Positions 41,611 through 49,051 of a stretch of 64,000 nucleotides of DNA are shown here, piece by piece. Within the stretch, counting starts at the first letter, position 1. Every line of letters begins with the position of its first letter. The notes under the pieces were generated by a model. The model saw nothing but the letters and a program-made list of their open reading frames with translations, did not search any database and was not told where the DNA came from. The DNA is from JAUILA01 sp050289805 (GTDB lineage: Bacteria > Bacteroidota > Bacteroidia > Cytophagales > Cyclobacteriaceae). Location: positions 83,853 through 147,852 of the forward strand of contig JBNKGL010000008.1 of assembly GCA_050289805.1 (NCBI GenBank), given 5' to 3'. Position numbers and translations under genes: made by a program.

Positions 41611-42638
41611 ATCAGAGGCGTTGAGAAATAGACTTTTTGATGCTTCCTGATAATTCTGTATTGAATTGAAAACTCATAGCTTCCGGTGTTTCCAAAGTAA
41701 CGTTGGAAAGAAGATACATTCCGGTCATAGCTGAATGCCAACCGAAAATTTTTGATTTCGGTACCAAGGTTAATGATAAATGAATCATTCAGTCGATACC
41801 AGGCACCGATGATGACCGCGGCATTGGAAGAATTTCCGGCACTTCCCAATGAATAGGTAAGGTAGCCGCCGGCATTAATCTGAGCATCGCCGTGTTCAAA
41901 CACAACCAGAGCACTGGGTGTGACCTTTGCCTGTGCCGCCACAGGGAAGCTGATGCCTCCATGAATGCGCATGCTGAGGGGTAAATTATCCACGTCATTG
42001 ATCAGGGATGTATTTGGCCTGTTCAAGTGATAAATTGAAATACCCGCATAGGAAGACCAGGACCTGGCACTGTAGCGTTGTTGCTGCCGGTAGTACCACA
42101 TCATTCCCGCGTTGATGACCGCATAGAACCGCTGATCCTGCAGGTTACCAGGGTCTACTTCAATGGTCGGATCAAATCCGCTGAACGTATTGTATTGCGA
42201 ACCCCATTGTAAATTTTCAATATTCAATGCATTCCGATATACCCCTGCCTGTAATCCGAATGTCAGGATATTATTCCCATAGGAGGACAGGTGATAGTTA
42301 AAGGCTCCTGTAAAGTTGACCCCGGTATTGGACAGGCTGTTATTACCGGCCTGATCATTCAAAATTGACACTCCAATACCACCCACATGTTTACTGCGTC
42401 CTCCGGGCTTGATGAGGGGGTGCATGTAGGTGAGCTGCGCAGTTTTGTATGGTGACTCAAGTTGATTCCACTGTGCCCTGTAATTGAGGCCTATGGTTAT
42501 ATCACTTTCCGACCCGGCAAGGGCAGGATTCAGGTATAGCGAAGTCGTGTAATACTGGGAGAACACCGGGGATTGCCCGAAAGATTCATGAAAACCGGGT
42601 AGGAGGAGAAGGAGTGCGAGCAGATATTTTTTCATCAA
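41607..42638 (-). CDS. PorP/SprF family T9SS outer-membrane protein
   Basis: The 343-residue barrel protein has a signal peptide (MMKKYLLALLLLLPGFHESFGQ) and the family opening SPVFSQYYTTSLYLNPALAG. Further family segments are GLNYRAQWNQL and FSYDRNVSSFQRYFGNTGSYEFSIQYR. PorP/SprF proteins attach cargo with type B sorting domains to the cell surface. It lies between a CHU_C cargo gene and an OmpA-type partner gene, with ATGA-type overlaps on both sides, so the three are probably translated together. The cargo upstream is its likely partner. Confidence 0.93.
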   Translation of the reverse strand: MMKKYLLALLLLLPGFHESFGQSPVFSQYYTTSLYLNPALAGSESDITIGLNYRAQWNQLESPYKTAQLTYMHPLIKPGGRSKHVGGIGVSILNDQAGNNSLSNTGVNFTGAFNYHLSSYGNNILTFGLQAGVYRNALNIENLQWGSQYNTFSGFDPTIEVDPGNLQDQRFYAVINAGMMWYYRQQQRYSARSWSSYAGISIYHLNRPNTSLINDVDNLPLSMRIHGGISFPVAAQAKVTPSALVVFEHGDAQINAGGYLTYSLGSAGNSSNAAVIIGAWYRLNDSFIINLGTEIKNFRLAFSYDRNVSSFQRYFGNTGSYEFSIQYRIIRKHQKVYFSTPLI

Positions 42639-43795
42639 TTGAGGATGGTTAAAGTACCTGTTCGTTCTACGATTTCATTGCGGCGGTTCCTTGCCCTCAC
42701 TGCATACACATAGGCACCCTGGGGCAATATTTCCCCGGAGCGGGACGATGTTCCGTTCCATCCGTTGAATTGCATTCTGGTAAGACTGTTACTTTCAAAA
42801 ACCTGTAATCCCCGCCGGTCATATACGACGAATGAAAAGTCTTCCTCGATAAAGTCGCCATATACCTTGACTACGCGGTTCTCAGGATCAGGAGCATGTG
42901 GTGAAAGAACGTTGGGAACATAAAACGCTGTTTCATCACGTACGACATCTTCCAGGGTGCCCAGGAGGAGGATCTCTTCAGAAATCACATCATTTGACGA
43001 GATTAATTCGTAGAAATTTCCGGAAGTAAAGTTCAGGTCGCTATACAAGGTAATATCTCCCGACTGCCGCCCGACCCCAATGATCACAGCTGAAGATCTG
43101 TTCAGCTGGGGGTCGAATAAAGGCAATGTGACCTCACTGCCTGAAAATGCATCACGATAATTTCCGCGTTCCCAGTAAAACGCCCGGCTGATCGCTGCAA
43201 CACCCTGAGGTAAATTCCCGGTATAGTCGGCGTTTGCCTTCAGCACTGTTATCGTATTTCCTCCTGTGACATTCTGAAGGGTCACTGGCAGGTAGGTATT
43301 ATTGAGTCCAATCGGAAAATCAATCAATCCGCGTCCGCCCCGATGTAATGGTCCGTTTACAAAACTTGAGGGTGATCCGCCAATAATTTCTGCATCCGTT
43401 TCTGTGAACAGTGTGTCTGTGGTGGAAGTACTGATCAATCCGTTGGTAAGAACCAACTGCCTGCTGACAGGGATTTTCCCTCTCGCCAATATGCCGGCAG
43501 GGTTCGTTACTTCCAGGTTGGATATGGCCTGTCCGTTATGACGAAATGTCTGTACTTGTGTTCCATCAAGCAGGATGGATCCGGCTCCCTGGTAAATTCC
43601 TCTGTTGGTCCAGTTTTGCCGAACATGAAAGGTTCCTTCATTTTGCAGGAACCCTGAATTTGAGACATCGGTGCTGGCACTGATAATTCCATCAGGAGAT
43701 ATGAAAAATACGGCCCCATCCTGTATCGTCTGTGCAGGCAAGCGATTGAAAGTGATGATAAAAACGATAAAAATTAGAGCCGTCCTGAAGTACAT
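42635..43795 (-). CDS. T9SS cargo with CHU_C-type (type B) C-terminal sorting domain
   Basis: Starting at the ATG at 43795 (MYFRTALIFIVFIITFNRL), the protein is about 386 residues and has a signal peptide. A beta-rich body carries segments such as GFLQNEGTFHVRQNW and GSILLDGTQVQTFRHNG. The C-terminus is a gliding-associated CHU_C domain (FYVPNVLSPHAPDPENRVV, then FSFVVYDRRGLQVFES and PQGAYVYAVRARNRR). It is very short for a PorP-linked adhesin; many exceed 1000 residues. An ATG at 43816 is also possible. It opens the three-gene run with PorP/SprF and the OmpA-type protein. Confidence 0.85.
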   Translation of the reverse strand: MYFRTALIFIVFIITFNRLPAQTIQDGAVFFISPDGIISASTDVSNSGFLQNEGTFHVRQNWTNRGIYQGAGSILLDGTQVQTFRHNGQAISNLEVTNPAGILARGKIPVSRQLVLTNGLISTSTTDTLFTETDAEIIGGSPSSFVNGPLHRGGRGLIDFPIGLNNTYLPVTLQNVTGGNTITVLKANADYTGNLPQGVAAISRAFYWERGNYRDAFSGSEVTLPLFDPQLNRSSAVIIGVGRQSGDITLYSDLNFTSGNFYELISSNDVISEEILLLGTLEDVVRDETAFYVPNVLSPHAPDPENRVVKVYGDFIEEDFSFVVYDRRGLQVFESNSLTRMQFNGWNGTSSRSGEILPQGAYVYAVRARNRRNEIVERTGTLTILN

Positions 43796-43993
43796 AAAAA
43801 AATGAATCAATTGCATGGAACTTCGCCATGAATCTGAATATTAAATAAATATATTTATTTTTGGTAATAAGACCTTATCATCCAAAGGCTTTACGTATGT
43901 AATTTTAGATATACTATTGTTACGAAAATTTGAGGTCAATTTATCATATTACTGATATTTTTTGGATGAATTACATTTTTTGAATGCCAATTA

Positions 43994-45295
43994 ATGGTGG
44001 CCATGACATTCCGTAATTATAAAATTAAGCATATCACAGTGTTGTTTTTGCTTGTTTGCGCCTGTTTCGTCCAGGAAGCAAGCGGACAATCTGTTGGGAT
44101 TGGTACGACAAGCCCAAATTCAAAAGCGGCACTTGATATAGTTTCACCTGCTAATAACCAGGGGGTTTTACTGCCCAGGCTAACCGGCGGACAGCGAACC
44201 AGTATGAGCCTTGGGACCACCGAGCGGGGCTTGATCGTTTATGATACCACGGATAATCTGTTTTATTACTGGGACGGAAACCAGTGGATCGCAGGTTTGG
44301 GAGATACTGCAGGAGGGGGAGATGTTCAGAATCTGGCTTTTAATCAGGCAACGGCCATGCTTTCAATTGACAATGGCAATACGGTTGATCTTTCTTCACT
44401 GATCAACGATGCTGATGCAGACCCCTCCAATGAATTGATCACGGATGTCCGGTTGAATGGCAATAACCTGGAAATTGAGGAGAACGGCCTGGTCTATCAG
44501 ATTGATCTATCGCCCCTGTTTGCCTCCTTTACTGATAACCAGGAAGTGACCGAATTTCAACTGGGCGGGACTAATTCGTCCATACTCCAACTCACCCTTG
44601 AAAATGATGTAACCGGCCAAAAAACTGTGGATCTTCATTCGGTGTCGTTCCCTGCGACCAGCGACCTTTCAGGAACGTTAGGAACTGCGGTTATTCGGGA
44701 TGCTGCTGTTACAAATGCCAAGATCGCTGATGTTGACCCATCAAAAATTAATCAGGCAGGTGCTGTGATTGGTGACCTGCTTCGGTGGGACGGCTCACAA
44801 TGGGCACCCGCATCTACGAGCATTGTTTCCGGAATTAGCTATTACAGCATTGACCCATCCGATTTTAATGGTGTATACCGACAGAATTTTGTAGGTACCG
44901 AAAACAACGTGATCATCTTTGAAAATGATAACAGTTTTGTGACCATCAAGGACGAGACCCTGGGTAAATCGATTGTTGCCCCGGTTCATTTACCACATGG
45001 GGCAACCGTACAGTCGATCACGTTATATTTCATGGATATGCATGGGCCTCCTGTAAAATTAAGCTTACTGGAACGTCCTTTCGACGGTTCCAGTGTAGAT
45101 CTTGGCGGAGGATTAAATGTAAATGAAAATGGCCCGGGAATATTCTCAGGAGTCCTTAACGGGCCTTTCATAATCGACAATCAAAATAATTCCTACATGA
45201 TCAGCGTGGAATTCAACATCTCAGGTATCACAAGCCAGGTGGGGGATGTTGAGCAGGGGGTTTATGGCGTGGTAATCGAATATATTTCTCCCTGA
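43994..45295 (+). CDS. Secreted beta-structured surface protein, tail-fibre-like N-terminus
   Basis: A 433-residue protein with a signal peptide (MTFRNYKIKHITVLFLLVCAC ... SGQ, from the ATG at 44003 or 43994). The mature protein begins SVGIGTTSPNSKAALDIVSP and contains LPRLTGGQRTSMS and GLIVYDTTDNLFYYWDGNQW. Such segments are common in secreted Bacteroidota proteins that resemble trimeric tail-fibre or adhesin parts. A linker (DVDPSKINQAGAVIGDLLRW) leads to a C-terminal beta-sandwich of unknown type (from about residue 275). No sorting domain is obvious. It is divergent from the CHU_C/PorP locus, so it may belong to the same surface structure. Confidence 0.7.
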   Translation: MVAMTFRNYKIKHITVLFLLVCACFVQEASGQSVGIGTTSPNSKAALDIVSPANNQGVLLPRLTGGQRTSMSLGTTERGLIVYDTTDNLFYYWDGNQWIAGLGDTAGGGDVQNLAFNQATAMLSIDNGNTVDLSSLINDADADPSNELITDVRLNGNNLEIEENGLVYQIDLSPLFASFTDNQEVTEFQLGGTNSSILQLTLENDVTGQKTVDLHSVSFPATSDLSGTLGTAVIRDAAVTNAKIADVDPSKINQAGAVIGDLLRWDGSQWAPASTSIVSGISYYSIDPSDFNGVYRQNFVGTENNVIIFENDNSFVTIKDETLGKSIVAPVHLPHGATVQSITLYFMDMHGPPVKLSLLERPFDGSSVDLGGGLNVNENGPGIFSGVLNGPFIIDNQNNSYMISVEFNISGITSQVGDVEQGVYGVVIEYISP

Positions 45296-45407
45296 TTTTG
45301 CCTTTTTTGGTAATTCTTAACATTTGATACAAACTTCCATCGGCGGGGGATAGACAATTCGCGCTATTTTTGTATTATAGATTGTTTCTTGTTTTAACCA
45401 GTTAATA

Positions 45408-46250
45408 ATGAAGCAATTCTGTATAATTTCCGGATTATTGTGGATCCTGGTATTCACGTCCTGCGGTTCAGAGACGTACCCGCCAATCGTAGATATACCC
45501 ACGTATAATTATCGTCACGGGCAGTTTGTATGGCACGAACTTGGAACATCTGATATTGAAAGTTCACGCTCATTTTATGGTGAATTGTTCAATTGGGAAT
45601 TTGAGGATATCAATACTTCCGACGGTCAATATGTCCTGATCAAAAGGGGGACCACATATATTGGCGGAATGATAGCAACATCGGCCAACCAAAACCTGTG
45701 GGTTGGGGCTGTCTCTGTGGAAGATACGGAGAAGTCGGTCGATTTACTGAATACCCTCGGTGCATCCACGCTCATTGGCTCAACGCGTGTAACGGGCAGG
45801 GGCACGATGGCCCTTGTAAAAGATCCTCAGGGTGCGCTTGTAAGCCTTATTCACTCCTCGATAGGAGATCCTCCTTTGACTGAGGTGGCAACCAATGATT
45901 GGTTATGGATGGAACTTTGGTCGGATGCGCCGGATGCTTCTGCTGAATTTTATGGCACAACACTCGGATATGATATCCAGGAGCAGGATGCGAATGGCAA
46001 GCCCTACTGGATCTTTGGCAAGGATGAACTTAAAGTTGCCGGAATCAGTCCGAACCCGGTATCCAATATGAAGACACAGTGGGTGCCGTATATCAGGGTA
46101 TCGGATCCTGCCCTCATAGCTGAGCGTTCGGAAGAACTTGGGGGCACTGTATTGATGAATCCGAATGAGTCTATAAGAAACGGATCTGTCGCAGTATTAA
46201 CAGATCCGAACGGAGCGATCTTTTGTGTTCAAAAATGGCCATTCAACTAA
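45408..46250 (+). CDS. VOC (glyoxalase-fold) lipoprotein
   Basis: The lipobox is FTSC (C19). Two tandem VOC domains follow: the first starts GQFVWHELGTSDIESSRSFY (about residue 37), the second NDWLWMELWSDAPDASAEFY (about 162), each ending with a KDPQGALVSL or TDPNGAIFCVQ strand. Such tandem VOC proteins bind small ligands or metals, and some are dioxygenases or resistance proteins. As a lipoprotein it should sit in the periplasm. The specific ligand is unknown. A short lipoprotein gene and sodC follow on the same strand. Confidence 0.85.
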   Translation: MKQFCIISGLLWILVFTSCGSETYPPIVDIPTYNYRHGQFVWHELGTSDIESSRSFYGELFNWEFEDINTSDGQYVLIKRGTTYIGGMIATSANQNLWVGAVSVEDTEKSVDLLNTLGASTLIGSTRVTGRGTMALVKDPQGALVSLIHSSIGDPPLTEVATNDWLWMELWSDAPDASAEFYGTTLGYDIQEQDANGKPYWIFGKDELKVAGISPNPVSNMKTQWVPYIRVSDPALIAERSEELGGTVLMNPNESIRNGSVAVLTDPNGAIFCVQKWPFN

Positions 46251-46263
46251 ACATTGATCTGAA

Positions 46264-46446
46264 ATGAAATCATTCTTCGCTAAAATAGTTTTTTGTCTCC
46301 TGTTGATTGCCGCCATGGGATTGATGGAGAGTTGTTCGAATGCTCATTGGGGCTCCAGCATGGGGGTTAATATGTCATTCGGACCAGGTGGCCCGCGTGT
46401 TACACCCTCGTTTAACGTAGGCGTTTACAGCGGCGGCAGATATTAA
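46264..46446 (+). CDS. Short Gly-rich lipoprotein
   Basis: Sixty residues: a signal peptide with lipobox-like MESC (C24), then a Gly/Pro/Ser-rich mature part (NAHWGSSMGVNMSFGPGGP, ending GVYSGGRY). It starts 13 bases after the VOC gene stop and is probably co-transcribed with it. Its signal peptide supports it as a real gene. No function can be assigned. Confidence 0.65.
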   Translation: MKSFFAKIVFCLLLIAAMGLMESCSNAHWGSSMGVNMSFGPGGPRVTPSFNVGVYSGGRY

Positions 46447-46475
46447 TTCAATAATCTCTTATTTTCCATTTCAGG

Positions 46476-46507
46476 TTTGGGATGGCAGATTGGTATTAGT
46501 AGCTTTG
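46476..46507 (+). promoter_or_regulatory. Bacteroidota-type promoter of sodC
   Basis: TTTG (46476) and TAGCTTTG (46500-46507) match the -33 TTTG and -7 TAnnTTTG elements exactly with 20 bases between. Transcription would start near 46513-46516, about 20 bases before the sodC start codon. Confidence 0.7.
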
Positions 46508-46533
46508 TATAAATAAGATAAAGCAAATTAATT

Positions 46534-47121
46534 ATGAAATACCTATCAAGATCAATCTATGTGTTGGGCTTTTTAATTGTCTTCAGTGCATGTTCTTCTT
46601 CTACAAAGGAGGAAGATAATGCTGAGGAAGTAGTTGAAGAAACAATCGTAGAAGAAGTACCGGTTGCTCCAATGGCATTGGCATCCATGTCTCCTGCCAG
46701 CGGAAGCAATGTTTCCGGAACGATCACGTTTACTCAAACAGGTGACAACACCGTTCAGATGGATATAGAGATCAATCATCTTGCACCCGGACAGCATGCG
46801 ATTCATTTGCATGACAATGGTGACTGCAGTGCTGAAGATGCAAGTTCAGCCGGTGGACACTGGAATCCTTCGGAAGTTGCCCACGGTAATCGTATGGGAG
46901 AAGGAGAGCATCATGCAGGTGATATCATCAACCTGGAAGCAGGTGCAGATAGTACCGCTACAAATTCTCTTGAAATAACTGGCTGGACAATTGGTGGAGA
47001 TGTATCTACCAACATTATAAATCATGCTGTAATTATTCATTCGGGAGCGGATGATTTTACCTCACAGCCATCCGGCGCTGCCGGTAGCCGTGTTTCGTGC
47101 GGTGTGATTCGGGAACAATAA
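46534..47121 (+). CDS. sodC: Cu/Zn superoxide dismutase lipoprotein
   Basis: A 195-residue periplasmic enzyme that turns superoxide into peroxide and oxygen. The lipobox is FSAC (C20), followed by a Glu-rich linker. Copper and zinc ligands lie in AIHLHDNGDC, SAGGHWNP, the HHAGD segment and VIIHSGADDF. The disulfide cysteines are the Cys of NGDC and that of RVSCGVI. A clean promoter precedes it and a strong bidirectional terminator follows, so it forms its own unit. It protects surface and periplasmic components from oxidants, possibly including those from the haloperoxidase chemistry elsewhere in the window. Confidence 0.93.
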   Translation: MKYLSRSIYVLGFLIVFSACSSSTKEEDNAEEVVEETIVEEVPVAPMALASMSPASGSNVSGTITFTQTGDNTVQMDIEINHLAPGQHAIHLHDNGDCSAEDASSAGGHWNPSEVAHGNRMGEGEHHAGDIINLEAGADSTATNSLEITGWTIGGDVSTNIINHAVIIHSGADDFTSQPSGAAGSRVSCGVIREQ

Positions 47122-47140
47122 AAAAGTAGAACGTATAATA

Positions 47141-47168
47141 AAAAAACCCGCGATTCGGCGGGTTTTTT
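47141..47168. terminator. Bidirectional terminator between sodC and the TerB-like gene
   Basis: AAAAAACCCGC and GCGGGTTTTTT form an 11-bp stem with the 6-base loop GATTCG. It has T-tracts on both strands, so it can serve sodC on plus and the convergent gene on minus. Confidence 0.9.
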
Positions 47169-47173
47169 TATTT

Positions 47174-47593
47174 CTATTGATCACTTAATGAGCATATCTC
47201 ATTCACAATATCATCCGGTTCGCTCCCGGCCTTCAGCATGGTAAGCATATCCGAAACAATCCGGGGATTAATATTTAATTTTTCAGATAGTTTTCTGCAG
47301 ATAACAAGCTCTTCCTCGTCGATATTCCCGTCCGCCAGCATAACATCCACCAGTTCAAAGATTTGAATAATTTTTTCCTTGTAGGTTGGAGGAGGTATAA
47401 ATTTGATGGAATCTGCCTCTTCACGGATGTCATGGAGTTCTGATTCACTCACGCCCCTGTTGCGGGCAATTGCTGCGAGACGATCCCACTCGGTTTGGTC
47501 AAGTGTACCATCGGCCAGTGCTACGGCAATCAGGTTGTTCAGATGACTCAATACCTGTCCGTAACGATTAGATCTGAATAAATTGAACATCAT
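47174..47593 (-). CDS. TerB-like helical protein
   Basis: The 139-residue all-helical protein shows the duplicated acidic pattern of the TerB/DjlA-N family: NLIAVALADGTLDQTEW near residue 20 and VDVMLADGNIDEEEL near 85. Such domains bind metals and are linked to tellurite and stress responses, but many have no known role. No other ter gene is nearby. Upstream, 72 bases separate it from dapA on the same strand. Confidence 0.8.
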   Translation of the reverse strand: MMFNLFRSNRYGQVLSHLNNLIAVALADGTLDQTEWDRLAAIARNRGVSESELHDIREEADSIKFIPPPTYKEKIIQIFELVDVMLADGNIDEEELVICRKLSEKLNINPRIVSDMLTMLKAGSEPDDIVNEICSLSDQ

Positions 47594-47665
47594 TAATCGA
47601 TTTAAATATAAATTCTCCTTATTTCAATGTGGTAACCCGTAATTCAGAATAATACTGCAGGATCA

Positions 47666-48541
47666 TCACATTTTACGCAGAATATCGCGAATCCGGGCTT
47701 TAAGTGATTCGGATGCCTCAAAAAGCGGTAATCGTACATAAGGTTCGCATATACCCAATTCTGAAAGCACAAATTTTACCCCTACCGGATTCGATTCTTC
47801 ATACATCAGGGGGTTTAAATCAAGCAGTTCATAAGAAGCTCGTGCAGCCCCATGAATGTCCCCTTCGGTAAATTTCCCTACCATCCTTCTGAATGTGTCT
47901 GGTAACGCATTGGCAAGTACGGAAATAACACCGGTACCGCCAATACTCATCAGCGGCAGCGTCAACAGATCATCCCCCGATATCAGGAGGAAACCGTTGG
48001 GCATATCCCTGGCAATGCGCATCGCCTGGTCAAGGTCACCTGCAGCTTCCTTGGTGCCAATAATGTTGGGGTGGCTGGCCAGAGTTAAGGTCGTTGCTGC
48101 AGTAAGGTTACTTGAGGTTCTGCCGGGAACATTATAGAGTATTACAGGCACCGGTGATTCATTGGCCAGATGTTCATAATGAGCTACGATACCTCGTTGC
48201 GATGGCTTATTGTAATACGGACTCACCGACAGTATTGCGTCAACACCGTTTAAATCGGTTTCTTTCAGTTCATTTATGAGCGCGGAAGTGTTATTTCCAC
48301 CAAGGCCATAGACAATCGATAATTTGGATGGATTATTTTCTTTTACAAACTCAAGAACTGAAGCTTTTTCAGCAGGAGTGAGGGTGGCACTCTCTCCGGT
48401 AGTCCCCATGACTACATAGTAATCTACCCCATTGGAGCGGGTATAATCAAGTAATTTCGCCAGACTGTCGAAATCAATTTTGAGCGATTTTGTAAATGGT
48501 GTTATTAAAGCAACCCCGGTTCCTGATAACCTATTCATCAC
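47666..48541 (-). CDS. dapA: 4-hydroxy-tetrahydrodipicolinate synthase
   Basis: It condenses pyruvate with aspartate semialdehyde in lysine and diaminopimelate synthesis. Recognised motifs are GVALITPF, the substrate-binding GTTGESATLT, the Tyr in ILYNVPGRTS and the Schiff-base Lys in GTKEAAGDLDQA. The 291-residue length is normal. Two ATGs (48541 and 48538) are possible; either overlaps the end of the DUF6913 gene, which suggests coupled translation. It is in a minus-strand run with ligA and xseAB. Confidence 0.96.
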   Translation of the reverse strand: MMNRLSGTGVALITPFTKSLKIDFDSLAKLLDYTRSNGVDYYVVMGTTGESATLTPAEKASVLEFVKENNPSKLSIVYGLGGNNTSALINELKETDLNGVDAILSVSPYYNKPSQRGIVAHYEHLANESPVPVILYNVPGRTSSNLTAATTLTLASHPNIIGTKEAAGDLDQAMRIARDMPNGFLLISGDDLLTLPLMSIGGTGVISVLANALPDTFRRMVGKFTEGDIHGAARASYELLDLNPLMYEESNPVGVKFVLSELGICEPYVRLPLFEASESLKARIRDILRKM

Positions 48542-49050
48542 GACAGGATTTTGGTGTATTTATACATCTCATAAGCCAGGCTTTTGTAATTCGGCTGCTG
48601 AGGGGCAACCATCAGGTCACAAAATGGCCGGTTGATTTCCTCGAAATATCCCACCCGGCATTGTGCCCGGCTTGAGGCGAGCAGATAACGCATCACGGGG
48701 TCTCCTTCGAAGTCTACGTAGAGCAGGTAATTAAAGGGTTTATTTACAAATGTTTTCACATCTTCTGAGTTTACAGACCCGAAAAGGCTAATCTCCTTTT
48801 CAGTGAAAAAATTATACCTGAATTCAAAATTCTGAATATCCTTCGGAAGAAAGGATAATACACTTACTTTTTTGCCATCCTGTTCGAATTTCCTGGCCAG
48901 GTCCTTAATGACGTCATGCTTGTTCATATCTTCAGCGGTGTACAGAATACCCACGTTCTTGGCATCGTCATACAATACACTTCCACGAAATGCCGTATTC
49001 CTCTTTAACTGCGCTTTTGTTCTATACCGTACAAACAAATTTCTGAACAT
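48538..49050 (-). CDS. DUF6913 family protein
   Basis: A 170-residue cytoplasmic protein with the opening MFRNLFVRYRTKAQLKRNTAF and the segments GILYTAEDMNKHDVIKDLARKF, KPFNYLLYVDFEGDPV and VGYFEEINRPFCDLMV. I recognise this as the DUF6913 family, often found beside dapA and ligA in Bacteroidota. Its function is unknown. The start follows the ligA stop by one base. Confidence 0.8.
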   Translation of the reverse strand: MFRNLFVRYRTKAQLKRNTAFRGSVLYDDAKNVGILYTAEDMNKHDVIKDLARKFEQDGKKVSVLSFLPKDIQNFEFRYNFFTEKEISLFGSVNSEDVKTFVNKPFNYLLYVDFEGDPVMRYLLASSRAQCRVGYFEEINRPFCDLMVAPQQPNYKSLAYEMYKYTKILS

Positions 49051-49051
49051 C

